Assembly: GCA_964036295.1 (NCBI GenBank)
Contig: OZ038464.1
Span: forward strand, 23,448,008-23,512,007
DNA length: 64,000 bases
Reading direction: 5' to 3'
Origin: Plumapathes pennacea
Lineage: Eukaryota > Cnidaria > Anthozoa > Antipatharia > Myriopathidae
Numbering within the stretch: the first letter of the stretch is position 1; each line of letters begins with the position of its first letter. Under the pieces are notes generated by a model. The model was not told the origin of the DNA and ran no database searches. It worked only from the letters and a program-made list of their open reading frames with translations. Shown piece by piece: positions 1 through 11,801 of this stretch. The translations under genes and the position numbers were made by a program.

Positions 1-287
1 GCAAGAGATCACCTTCAATTTCTATACCCAACTACTTGTAACTGACTAGCCATTGAAAGCTGGAAAAGTTTCAGACTCTGGTCTCTCTTGATATTCATGC
101 AGTAGAGTTTTTCCTTTCACCAAAAAACCACAGAATTATGCAGTAGAGTAGGAGAACCTGACATCTAACAGTTGCTGTATATAAGGTGATTCAACTATCA
201 AATTTCAGTAATACAGTTTCTATACGAAGAGATGAGAGAAATTGTAAGGATGATAGGGTTGACGTTTCTGGTTTAATTTCTATTCAG

Positions 288-3200
288 GGCCAGCTGATGC
301 CATCCTCAGAAATTACGGAGTTTAAAGAGGTATGCTGAGAATTTTTTTGTTTATCAATTTTCACTTCACCACCTACGTGCAGCAACTACACATGTTCTGT
401 TGATTCACACTACTGTAATGCAGTGTCGCATTGAAACTAGCCCTGTTTCTGATTTTACGGAGTCGAGTTGACGCGTTGAGTACGAGGCGAGTACGAATCG
501 AGTATCCGTCGCTTACGAGTCGAGCACGAGTCGAGTGCGAGTAGAGTACGAATCAAGTACGAGTTGAGTACGAGTCGATTACGAGTCAAATACGAGTCGA
601 CTATGAGTCGATGGCAAGTCGATTGCGAGTCGAGTCCGACTCGAATACTTGTCGAGTACGAGTTGAGTACGAGTCGAATGCGAGTCGAGTACCACTTGGG
701 TACGAGTCGATTACGATTCGAATTTGAGTCGATTACGATTCTAGTACGCGCCGATTACGAGTCGAGTCGAGTTCTACTTGACTCAGTTTGGTTTGAATGT
801 TTTTGTGTCGTACGTGTACTGTAAACAACATTCGTGAATGCCAAAATTAGTTTCATGCACTCATTCATGATTTTGTTAGTGCTATTTACCAACAGCCTTT
901 ATCTCCACAGCTTCCTATAGAAAAAGTGGAAGAAGTGCAGGACAGCAGATGGATGTCTCCAAGGCAAGACGTGGTTGATTGTATGCAAAACTATGAACGA
1001 ATAATATAAATATAACTATTGTAAACCGTGCATCATAGCGCCAGAAGTATGATAAATCTGGATGACAATCAAAATCAGTACAGTGCCAGTCACGAAGGTT
1101 GTAAGAAGACGCTTGCAACAAACCAATAATTGTAGGCGTGTGAGTAAACGTCATCACCACCTGCTTGCTTGCGTGAGCATATCGCAGTCAGGTTTTTGTT
1201 TCTAATTGGCCAAGAATGCTGCTAAACATGTTTGGACCAATCCGAAAGCGTAGCAAACACAAAATCAAAGCACTCGCGTGATTAGTTTCCAAGAGTCGTC
1301 CGAAAACCGCTCTAACAAATTAATTGCTAACTGTAAACCGCGTGTTAGCACCAGGAGTCAACGGGTATGATTGTCGTACAATTATCTGGTCACATCCAAC
1401 GTTTACATCATTTGTTCTATGTGCAGGACGCCCGGAGCGCCTTCTCCTTCGCCCAGGTTAACAGCGGCGTCCCCTGTGAGCGCGCTGAACAGCCCGGGAA
1501 CTCCACACCAAATGCTCGCTGTGGGCGTAAGTATGATGGGATTGGGGATTATCAAGGTTTTCAAGACCGGAAACCGGGGGGGGGGGGTTGATATTCGGTG
1601 GGTATAAGTGACAGGCGTTACCTGGCCGTCACCATACATGATTATGGCGTATGACAGTCACCGGAAGCCTTTGTTGGTTCTGGTCATATTTTCAGGAAGT
1701 GAGTTCAGGCTCCACAGTGGAGGAGACCAGGGCTTGGCTACAACGAAACAGATTCCAACCCTACCTCAACATGTTTGCCAGCTACACAGGTCAGTATAGT
1801 TATAAGAGCGGCAGCAACAATGCAGTAGTAGCAGGAGGAGGAGCAGCAGTATCAGTACTAGTATTGTAGGAAACTCGAGAGCACAACATTTTCACATGCA
1901 TTTTCTTTATCAAGAGACGACTTTTTTTGCAACAAATGCACTAGTATCCCCTTTGCTTAACTGTTTTATCTCGTCATTACAGGTGCAGACTTCCTTAGAT
2001 TAACTCGGCAAGACATGATCCAATTACTGGGTCCTGCGGATGGCATAAGACTTCACAATACTTTGCAGTCAAGGTATATAGCTGAAAATCTCACTGGTGT
2101 TTTTTTTGTGTGTGTCATTTGAGTGTTTGTGGTGGAAACTATGTTCTTAGTTTACTGTTGTCCTTCATAGAGTTGTCATCTTGCTCTCGCAGAGCCACAC
2201 GACCTCTCTTGACATTGTACGTGTGTCTGGAGTCCTCGCAACAAAACGTGGGGATGAAAGAGTATCTTGCTATGTTTCTGGAAACGTTAGACCTGAATGA
2301 GTTGAGGAAGAAGCTGTCGGCGAAATGCAATCTCACGCCCGAACAAGTCGTCGCTATTTATAGGTAACACAAATAGAGTTTGATTGGTTCTTTACCATCT
2401 TGCTCTTAAATGTCAAACTGAGCCTCAGGGCGTGCCTGTAAAGACTTCACCAGTAAATAAATTTTATTTAGCTTATTAACCGAGTACATGGTCCGTACGG
2501 GTAATTACGGACCGAGGCGAGGCGCTTGGACCGTAAGGCGAGAAAAATACGAGGTTCCATAACTTACAGTACGGACCAAGCAAATGAGGTTAATCATGTA
2601 AGATATTTATTATGTGGCATACTTCGTTGAAGAAAAGAACGTGCCGGTTTGTATTGTACGTTATGGACCGGTTAATTAACCAATCAGAGCGTTCGTACTA
2701 TCTGTGCCTTATAATAATGAACCTTAACATTCTTCTTGGTCACTTTCGGCTTTGGAGACTGATTTTACTCCTTCTCTTTAACAGACTGGGACCCACAGGA
2801 ATTTATGTTTTGGTGGATGACGAGGTTTGATTTAGAACTTGTATATGTTAATGTACTTTACTATCCTCGTCCTCACCTTGGGCCAGATCAGCTTTTACAT
2901 CAGTGTTTAATGCGCCTCAGGTTCTGCTGTTTGCTTATTCGCTTTCCTAAAATGATGCAGGAAGATTTAAGGGTGCACAAGGGAGAAAGTGAAATGGACT
3001 TCATCCTGCTTGATGCGCTAATTCACTTTTCGATGTTTCGCTTAAAAGAAACGAAAGAATAGAAGGCGTAAGGAGGAAAGACAGGGGGGGAGGGGGGGAG
3101 GGGAGGGGGGGGGGGGGAGGAGAAGGGAGGGAAGGAGTGAAGGAAGGAAGAAAGGACGAGGAGGAGGGAGGGACCGGGAAAGACTAAGAATGAGGGAAAA

Positions 3201-3449
3201 AGGGAGGAAGGAGGCTGGCAATAAGAATACATTAGAAACTAGGTGGAAGATACCGTGCTGGTTTTACTCAGTTTGTTTTTTGTGATACATAAACTTCTCT
3301 GTGTGGCATTTACGTTTGATGTGTAGCCTTGTTTTGTTTGTTTCTTTTGGTCAATTCTCCAGATGGTCAGGAACTTTATGGACGAAGGTCATTTTATAGT
3401 CCAGTTAGTAAGAGGTAAGGGTATTATAGAGCTTTGTTGTTGTCATCAT

Positions 3450-3480
<31 letters not shown>

Positions 3481-4831
3481 ATTGAGTTGTTATTTTGCTG
3501 GTATGTTTACATACAGACGTGTTTGAAGTGATTAGGGGCAGGAAATATTCTGCATGCACTGATTGCATGTGATTTTTGTGTTTGTTTTGACCGAGGAGAA
3601 AGCGTTTGTGATCGATACAAGTACACGTGCAGTGGGCAGTTTTATTGTGGTTACCCACGATAAAACTCTTGCTTGTTTTACATTTATTTGTTTTTCTTCT
3701 TCGTGGTTTTGTTTCATGCATGGTGCGCTGTTGTTTTGTTTGTCTTTTATTTTATGTTTGATTTTTATTTATCAAATTTATCTTGCTCTTATATAGAAGA
3801 AGAAAGCCGTTATAGGATCGTGTTGAAATAAGAGGGCTCAAGGACACCACGACAAGTGTGCTCTATTATTTCGCCAACAAAAGTGGACGTGTTTGAAACT
3901 TGGTGAGGACAAAATGTCGTAATACATTGCGACGGAGATGAATGCTTTGAGCGAATTTGCCAACCACAGACAAATGGCAAGCCGAATAGAACAGGAGAAA
4001 GGGAAAATATCAAGACTGAAGGCAAGTGGAAAAAACTCAGTAAAAGAAAACTAACTAAAAGGGAAGAGAAGAGAAAAGGGTAAATTTGCCAAGAGGGAAA
4101 AAGTGAGAAACAAAGGCGAATACCAAGAAAATGCTAAACAAGACAAGGGAAGTAAAGAAAATCCACGGGAAGCGAATAGTTGTCTGCTGACTTTAGGAAT
4201 CGAAGAGTACATTTTATCCGGAGACTAAAGTGCGTGTGTGTCGCTCCCAGCCGTTGCACGTAGAATGTCTAACCTCGGTTTACGTGAATCTACAATGGAA
4301 AGTCAGCATTGGGAGAACTACATCTAAACTGCGTCGGCGTGGAGACCAAACCGTATGATGATGAATCTACTAGGGATCGATGTGTGAAAACTGGACGCCG
4401 TTAAGGTTTTTGTGCTGACGTAATTTCGAGCTTTGCCTTTGCCCCGACGAAGGGCTAACGCTCGAAACATTCGCTCAGAGGGTTCTTAACGGCGTCCAGT
4501 TTTCACACATTCACCCGTAGTCGATTCATCATGTGTGAATCTACATTATGCATGCGAGTCTGAATTTCCAGAGGAAGATTGCTGTTTGTTTGTTTGTCTA
4601 TATTTCTTTCGCCGGTTAAAAGCAGCACTGTGTAGATTGGATGAAATTGCTATGTTTGTTTACAGCCAAAAGCAACACATTAAATTGTGTAGATTGGATT
4701 TGCAGGCCTGTTTTAACAGCAAACAGTGTGCGGGTCGAAATCACGTACCCCTGATTGTCTTATAAGAAGTTTTGCAATTAAACATTTCAGATGCAGCAGC
4801 TATAGAATACTACACAGTCATGTTTGTTTGA
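288..4831 (+). CDS. TFCP2: CP2-family transcription factor (TFCP2/UBP1 type), 3' part
   Basis: Nine exons read continuously: join(288..329, 911..963, 1427..1526, 1696..1789, 1983..2073, 2193..2363, 2785..2824, 3363..3414, 4791..4831). Together they give 227 codons and a stop at 4829-4831; the gene begins left of the window. Exons 4-5 encode the SAM-like domain of TFCP2/LBP-1 (ETRAWLQRNRF, then GADFLRLTRQDM and GPADGIRLHN). Exons 6-9 encode the C-terminal dimerisation region (RPLLTLYVCLE, LTPEQVVAIY, GPTGIYVLVDDE, MVRNFMDEGHF) and end in a 13-codon last exon after a 1.4-kb intron. The DNA-binding immunoglobulin-like fold lies upstream and is not seen. Exons 2-3 are a Pro/Ser-rich linker. The exon 2 donor is GC (964-965), not GT. 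CP2 factors are nuclear and bind DNA as dimers or tetramers. Exons 4-9 are secure; exons 1-3 rest on frame and splice signals only. Confidence 0.9.
457..775. repeat. CGAGT-rich minisatellite
   Basis: A degenerate array of roughly 6- and 12-base units built on TACGAGTCGAG lies in the intron between the first two visible TFCP2 exons. It creates an artefactual open frame at 564-824 made only of repeat-derived Ser/Arg/Glu/Tyr. Confidence 0.85.
3081..3215. repeat. G/A-rich low-complexity tract
   Basis: Polypurine run with several poly-G blocks, in the TFCP2 intron between the exons at 2785 and 3363. The opposite-strand Pro/Phe-rich open frame here is a composition artefact. Confidence 0.8.
3446..3480. 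repeat. (TTG)n microsatellite
   Basis: About ten uninterrupted TTG units in the last TFCP2 intron. Confidence 0.85.
4356..4532. mobile_element. Hairpin MITE-like element
   Basis: Inverted arms of about 45 bases share TGTGTGAAAACTGGACGCCG on the left (from about 4380) and its reverse complement on the right (to about 4512). The loop includes CGAAGGGCTAACGCTCGAAAC-like sequence. No transposase is present. It lies in the last TFCP2 intron, so it was presumably inserted without harm. Confidence 0.7.
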
Positions 4832-5090
4832 TGTACATTGAACAAGACTGAATGAAATAACCCAAGTGAACTGGAAGTACTGCGGTGAATATTGCTGTCA
4901 CAGTTTTTACACACTCAGAAAACTTTGCTTTACACACTCAGAAAACTGTGCTCTTTTATAGGCTGTGCTTTATCAAACGTTGGTGTTTTGGAGCAGTAGA
5001 ATTAAAACAGCTATACTATGCTACATAGAACTAGCAATTGTCCAACGTTCACGGAAAGTAAAAACCGAAACATCCAAATCAGTATCAAGC

Positions 5091-5290
5091 AGTTCTAAGA
5101 AATGTGTTTATTTGGGCAAAAAGTTCTGAGAATGTCTATTTGAGCAAGTAGTTCTAAGAAATGTGTTTGTTTGGACAAGCGGTTCAAGAAGTGGTTGTGT
5201 TTGCTTGCCGCGCTCTCTCGTTTGGTAGTTCTAAGAAGAGTATTTATATTTTCCCTCTGTTTATTTGTGGGAATTCCAAGAAGTGTCTTT
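5091..5290. repeat. Degenerate ~35-bp tandem repeat
   Basis: Four to five imperfect copies of a unit containing AGTTCTAAGAAATGTGTTT, followed by decaying copies to about 5290. The reading frames across it are repeat-derived. Confidence 0.65.
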
Positions 5291-7371
5291 TTACCGCCGA
5301 CTTTCTGACTCGTGTTCACGAAAAGCGACACCGACATTTTAACTCTTTAGGTACCTGAACTAAAGGTACGAACTAAAGGTACTGAAGGTACGATTTCATG
5401 AAGGGCATGAAAGCAACGAAGAGAAACGTGTTCCACTGAGAGAAATACGTGTTTATTCCGCCTTGATATATATATATAACAACTACTACATGTTGATACA
5501 GGAAAGGTACAAGGTCGCCCTTATTTCTTCCTCTTCGACAATCGCAGTCTCCGCAATGAACATCAAATGCAACACACCAACCAATCAGCGTTTGCTAATT
5601 ATCAGCGACCCCCATCAAACAACACTAAAAACGGCTTTCGATTTTTGCCGGATATTGGGCATCGCTGCGGTCCGAGAGACAAATGACATATAAATCTTCT
5701 TTACCATTTGGACCAGCTACAAAATATAGTCGGTATCTTTCTTGTGTGTGTGAAGCAAGGTTTGACGTTATTTTGTTTCCGCCACAGTAATATCGACTTC
5801 CTTTTATCTAATTTGAGCAAATTAACTGAGCGTGGGCAAAGAGAAATTTGCCACACGAAGACACTCAACGAAACAAACAATGACCAAACTGAAACTTAGG
5901 AAATTTGGCTTCTTATCTCTTTGTGTAGGCCAGCCTGACTTTCTCCAAAGAGTCAGTATCGAACAACTTTATCCAGAATAACCATGAACATCCGGTGATA
6001 TGTTGATTTATAGAATTTATTGCTCGAAAATTTGCCGTCATATGATGATCGAATTGCTTTATTTACCCTATTGCCATGGAACACAGCCTTTCAGCTTCAA
6101 GTTTTTCAGCGTGTTTGCTTGTCTAAAAGTGATCATGTTTTGCGTGTTGGATGTTGGACGTGACTTCCTTGTCTGGCAACTTTTGTTTGCTGAAAGCCGT
6201 TTATAAGCCGGACAGTTTCCTGACGCGCCAATACTGGAAGAATAGGCTTCCTCTTGAGACGAAGCCCAATATTAGTGAGACTGCTGTTTGACGTCAATCG
6301 TGATAATGAATCTGCCTCCCGGCTGCCAACCTTGTTTTCACTCTAATCACAAATGAAAAAATGTTTAGGATTCATTTAGCGCTTGGCGGCCGGTTGAAAA
6401 CCCAAATCGAGCCACAGTGGGACAAGGAAGGCAGAAACGGCTCAGGCATCGGCCGTATGTGGAATATGCAGATTAAAATGATAGCCTTGAGTAATAGGTT
6501 ACATTCATACTTGACTGACAGCGCGCCATATTAGACCAGTGGTTTATACTGGATGATGGCTCTTTTATAGTAGAACGCGATTATGCCGGGAGCTGCAGTT
6601 TTTCCTTGTTTTCACTCCTGTACTCAGTTGCTTTTAGTTTATATCCCTATTGATTTTTTTCAAATAAAGTTATTGTTCGTTTTAGTTATGAAATATCTTT
6701 GCGCGTGAATTTACACCTAATTTTCGCGTGATAACAAAGTTCTTAACTCACGGAAAGCACGCTAAAATCGTCTATGCATTGCTAAAAAGCAGGTTGAGTG
6801 CTACAGCTAGCTGGAAATGTCAAGAGGCCGATATTCTGTCTTATCTACCCGTGTGACAAAGGAGCCTCAAGTTTTACGTGGTTTTGCTGCTATATCTCAT
6901 CAACGACTGAAATAAAATAAGGCCAATGTATTGCAAGAAGTCTCGTTATAGTCCCAGGAAGGTTTCTTGAAAGTCGCTGGCCTTGTGCACCAGTCCATAC
7001 GGCGGCCACACCGAGCAGTAATTGTTTTTCTGTTTTACTTCATTATGGGTTGCACCACCCAATATCGTCTGAACAGTTTAGACTTGACGTACTTCCATAG
7101 CGTCTCTGTGGGGTGATTGGTTCACCGTGAGGCATATATAATTTTCAAATGTTCTTTTCCGGCTTTTTGTTGAACATACATTAGTGCTTTGTATTTTCCG
7201 GGCAAAAGAACTTGAGTGGTATAGTTTTATAATAACCTAACGCACAGTGTAACAAACAGACCGCGAAGAGTCGGGGTATTTAGACCTAGCAAACTTACTT
7301 TATTATAGCATATTAGGTTTTTACTTCTAAATAACGGTGTCAACGTTTTGACTCATAATATTTCACATTGC

Positions 7372-7765
7372 TATCCGATGGTCCACGCATTTCCTTTGCC
7401 GCTACTTAGCAGGTTGTATATAATGAAGCATAGAGCCGGTGGTTTCATGACAGTGATCTGTGGCCTTCACTAATTACAAGTTTCTGCTCTGAACAATTTT
7501 TTCAACATCAGTAAGTGCTGTTCGCTGGTCCACTCATTTCCTTTGCCATAAATACTTATAGATCAATCCATAGACTGCTGGCGGGATTCATGGCGGGTGA
7601 CCTACATATTGCCTTCAGTTGCGGTTATTATAAATTTTCACTAAAACATTACCCGAAACAATCTCAACATTAGCTATTTCCTCTTGCTGTCCTCGATCCG
7701 GTGGTCCACGCATTTCCTTTATCGCTACTTAGCAGAATATAATGAAGCATAGAACCGCAGGTTTT
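7372..7765. repeat. Three diverged copies of a ~155-bp unit
   Basis: GGTCCACGCATTTCCTTT occurs near 7380, as GGTCCACTCATTTCCTTT near 7529, and again near 7700. Copies 1 and 3 continue with CGCTACTTAGCAG and ATAATGAAGCATAGA. No coding potential is seen. Confidence 0.7.
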
Positions 7766-7989
7766 GGGCCCACCTCAGTGCGCTAATGGCGTTTTCTATA
7801 AACGAGACTTAGCCGCGATTTACTGCTGTAAGAGCTAAGAGGGTATATAATTGCTAAAAGTAGTTTCATTTCAGTGTAATGAAACGAAACGACGAATATA
7901 TACTTTGTGAAACGTGGACAAGCTGGTAAAAGTTTCCGAGAAAAATATCGGATATATAGTTTGGTATCAGACTTCGTCGAGGCTTTCTT

Positions 7990-8274
7990 CTACGCATTTC
8001 CTGCCGGTTTCAGATCTGATTCCGCAGCCGATGTCATGTTAGCAACCTTGGCAGTATCCGGTAGAATATTCCGGACGTGATTGTACGTGTAGTCGACCCA
8101 GTCTTTCCGCAACGGAAATACGATTCTTGGGCTGAGGGGCGCACCATGCAATCCCAAGGATTGGCTGGGATTATAGAAGATGTTTATTATATGAGATCTG
8201 CTGAAATCTTCTATATCCCTCGCCGCACTAGCGGACTGTTTTTCTGCGTAGCTCAGTTTGGACCATTGCGGCAT
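7990..8274 (-). CDS. Possible small ORF, 94 aa, unrecognised
   Basis: The frame runs from a true ATG at 8274 to a TAG at 7990. It has an amino-acid mix closer to real protein than neighbouring frames (several Trp, Tyr and Asn; segments such as RKDWVDYTYNHVRNILPDT). I see no signal peptide, membrane segment or known motif. No promoter, splice site or neighbour supports it, and the opposite strand is also open across part of it. It could be a chance frame, a decayed transposon fragment or a terminal exon. Confidence 0.25.
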   Translation of the reverse strand: MPQWSKLSYAEKQSASAARDIEDFSRSHIINIFYNPSQSLGLHGAPLSPRIVFPLRKDWVDYTYNHVRNILPDTAKVANMTSAAESDLKPAGNA

Positions 8275-8689
8275 ATCTTGCGCTAAGGGCCTAATAACAT
8301 CACCCGCATGCCCCGGGCGTGCCCGATAATCTCGTTTTCTGAAGTATATACGCTCGATAGGCCGGAATTACGCGAAAAAATCATTTTCGACTCACACCCA
8401 TTCCAGCTATCACCATGCACGTATCTTTCGCATAGGGGTTTATTGATATTCACGAACAGAACTGACACACTGACAGAGTAGTTCAAGTAGAAGCTGATCT
8501 TCCTGATTACTTTATTTTTACGATCCCCGCTACGTGACTAATGTGCTATGTTCGGGGATGGGATCTTGCCAACTCACTTACGAAGAAACTTTTAGGAACG
8601 TTCTTTGGGTGTGTGAGCGGGCAGATTAGTGAAACCACTACATATTGCGCCTGGATTAGTGAGGAAACGGGATCAGCGCTACATCCGTT
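8275..8689. other. Intergenic, nothing recognised
   Basis: Short overlapping frames occur on both strands. None has supporting splice signals or recognisable motifs. Confidence 0.5.
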
Positions 8690-9045
8690 TGCAATCAGGC
8701 GCTTCACACGGATTCGTTTTTGTTTGAAAACACGAACATTATGTTGCGTTTTTCCATCTCCTATCCACACGAAAACGATACATCGAATTCACTAAAAACA
8801 CCCTAAACTTTTGAAGTGAAAAGATTTGAAAACGCAACTCTATCGTATTCGTGTGGATGGTAAAATTCACCGAAAACGCAAACTTTTGAAAACGCCCCCC
8901 CCCCCCCTCCCCCCAGATTTGTTTTCGTGTGGATGATCAGTTGCACTAAAAACACAAAAGACTTCGATCATCTGAATACGATGTCGTCAGGACGCAATCT
9001 TGTCTATTTTCAGTGAAATGAAAACGTGTGGACGGGACCTCAGTC
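8690..9045. mobile_element. Non-autonomous DNA-transposon-like repeat
   Basis: Internal iterations of a CGTGTGGATGG / GAAAACGC-type motif occur on both strands around a poly-C tract at 8887-8900 and end with GAAAACGTGTGGACGGGACC. The pattern suggests a non-autonomous transposon. No flanking duplication was identified, so the edges are approximate. Confidence 0.45.
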
Positions 9046-11801
9046 TCTTTCTAGAAACTCGCAGCTAAAAGATTGCCACTAAGTAAGGTCTATTTTAAGT
9101 ATAGATCCAGTTCATTTAGTACTGACTCAGAAGCGTAATGAACTTCCGCCCTTGGAAGTTGCTGTTTAGGGAACTCAGAAACTGAAACAACACGATGGTG
9201 TTGATCTATTTGCAGGTTTTCCATAAAGTGTAGCTGTTGCGGTCTCCGACTCTTGAAAATTGTCCTCAGTATCATTTGTGAGTCTGTCCGCGATCCTATT
9301 CTAGGATGTGTGATAGTGTACGTGCTCGTCCGGGCTTTTATGGCCTGTCTTCATGCGGTCAGTCAAGGTCGCCTGCACCATGCGGCTCTTTGAACATGCG
9401 AACTGGCAGGCATCGGCAATATGTATAACAACGCCTGAGGTTTTGTCAGTTTATTAGTCTGTTGCTGTACAATGAACCGAGCTTTTTATCCTATTTACGA
9501 GATGGGCTTGTTAAATAAGGACACAGCCATGATAAATTAGGTCTTCATGTAGATGTCATATAACGACAAAGCTGAGCAGTACGTTGTATGCGGCCGGACA
9601 AATCGAAAATTTAGCCAGGTGCGTTTAGTAAGGTTTAAGAGCGCCATGGAGCTTGGAAAAACTCGGAATGCCCCGGATCATTGAACCTGAATATAACTAT
9701 GAAACTAAGAAATAAACAAACAGGTGGATCTATCCGAGGTGGGTTGATCGGTATCGAAAATCGGCTCGCGTTCACACTGTGGAAAAATCGGGCAACCACA
9801 AAGTAAATACATACTCATTTTACACATGTTCGGAACCGTGTACGGTTTACTCGCGGCTTGGGAATGATACCGGATATGCGACATAACTGATGCTTAGTTC
9901 TTGTGGGCAAAGTGGAACCAATCCCAGTCGTGTAGGTGGCCCGGTTAAAAAAATACATTATTTTCAATATAGTACTTTAGGTGTGTGGAATCTGTGTCAT
10001 TCGAGGTGCAGTCAGGCATCACCGCACTGACGTCAGGACGGCTGGCTAGACCACAGAGTTGTCGACGTATTGCTTGTGATACTGACAGAAATATAACATC
10101 TTTGAAGTATTGGAGGATAAATCTGCGTTCAGTTAATTTTTTTTTATTATTATTAAGAAAACTGACACATGAAGTTTAGGCACGATCTAGAACAAAACGT
10201 GATCCAAGCACGAGTGGAACGCGGAGAGACTTCGCGATAAATATGGACACGCGATGTATGCTTGGATGCTGCTTATCTTTGAAGACTTGTTACGAAACAC
10301 ATCGAGCAACAGATTTCTCGCCAAAAAAATTCGTAACGTAAACTTTTTTATTGTTGATATTTTCGGTTAAGAGACTGAAACCCCCTCCACACACAAACAC
10401 ACATATTGAGAATTCTGAAGTTGCATGATGATTGCCTGTGGTACGTGTTAAGATCCTATACAATGCAGGTGGTCAATACAAATGCTATTTGTACACAACG
10501 CGAATTTCCGTGTCGCCTCCGGCTAAAATTGGCATTAAAATCGTGCCAAACGTTTAGAGAGAGAGAGTCGCATTACAAAAACATATTGAAATTTGACTCC
10601 TACATGAGCTTCGCTTCCCTCTTTCTTTCCACCCACACACGTCCGATGAAACTTGTTTGTGTTTTAGACTGCTTTGTTACAATTCGTGTCAATTTCGGTC
10701 TGTCTGCTCTCTAACAAAAGGCTGACGTCACTGGGCATTCTCAAGGTTGTTTTGCCCACAATTAACTCATATTGATTAAAAAATGTCCCTCAGGCATGAT
10801 ATAGAACTTTTGAGTGTGGAAGGTCACGTACCGTTCAATAAACGAAATATTCCTTGGAAAAGTACGCGAACGACACTGCAATTGGCAACAGTTTTTGCTT
10901 TCAGGCGGCAGGCATTTGCAGGCGTTCAAAGGCACACCATCCAGTCAGTTTTATACAAATAGAAGCCCTTTATTTCAAACAAATAACTTGGTTTGATATT
11001 GGATGGTCGGCTGACCACAATACGTCAGCGCTTTATTTGAATTTCTAAGGTCACATGGATGCTGTCCATTCCAAATTTCAGAGTTAAAAATTCAAACCCA
11101 TAACATTGGAAACATACATTTATGGACTCCTTTGGCAAGCATTCTTCTGCTTCATTATCCCTCTGAACGAGTGACAACCACACATAAGTTAAAATAACCA
11201 TTTTTTCTTTTATTTTCTTGTTTGTTCTAAAGTATTTACATCTTTGTACAAAACCTTGAGGTTGTAAATTGCTCTAATATTATTTTAACAAAATTCGGTT
11301 TATGAAATGACATGGTAAATGTTATAACTGAATACCTAATAAACATATTTATTATTGGCCAGTTATATTCTTGACCTGGTTCAGATGTGCTGTATATGCA
11401 GAGTTAAATTTCTTTGTTGAAATCCCACCCATTGACAATATTTTTATATAGTGAGAAATGATGAACCAGACAACTACGTATCTTGCTTTAACAAAAGATG
11501 CTTAAATAAATATAAATAAGATACATCCTAGACTTCAAATGCAAGTGTTCAAAATTGAACAATGATGTCCTTGGTTGACAAAAGACTCTGTCAAACTTTG
11601 CCTGTTAGGACCGAGACTGCATGAACTGACAATTACTGAGATACTGTAAGTCTAATATTGTCTTCAAGCTCCAGCATTCTACTTGGGTCCAAGGCTGCAT
11701 GTCACATTTCTGCTTTTCTGCTGGCAGGAATGAACCAAAAGTGGTCGACAGCAGGACTTTTCTTGTTTGAATCCACAAAAGATATTGTATACAGTAACTG
11801 T
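9046..11801. other. Intergenic plus probable 3' UTR of the CNC-bZIP gene
   Basis: No gene is recognised. The part next to 11801 is AT-rich and probably holds the bZIP 3' UTR. Minus-strand AATAAA candidates appear as TTTATT on the plus strand, for example near 11208 and 11348. The transcript end cannot be fixed from sequence. Confidence 0.5.

Larger units (their letters stand above)
4832..7989. other. Intergenic, no gene recognised
   Basis: AT-rich sequence downstream of the TFCP2 stop. Open frames are short and lack protein-like composition or splice context. It holds degenerate tandem repeats at 5091-5290 (units with AGTTCTAAGAAATGTGTTT), a short GGTAC-containing repeat near 5350-5395, and a repeated block at 7372-7765. 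Confidence 0.6.

Noticed and set aside
564-824. 86-aa open frame rich in Ser/Arg/Glu/Tyr
   Set aside because: It is read entirely through the CGAGT minisatellite in an intron.
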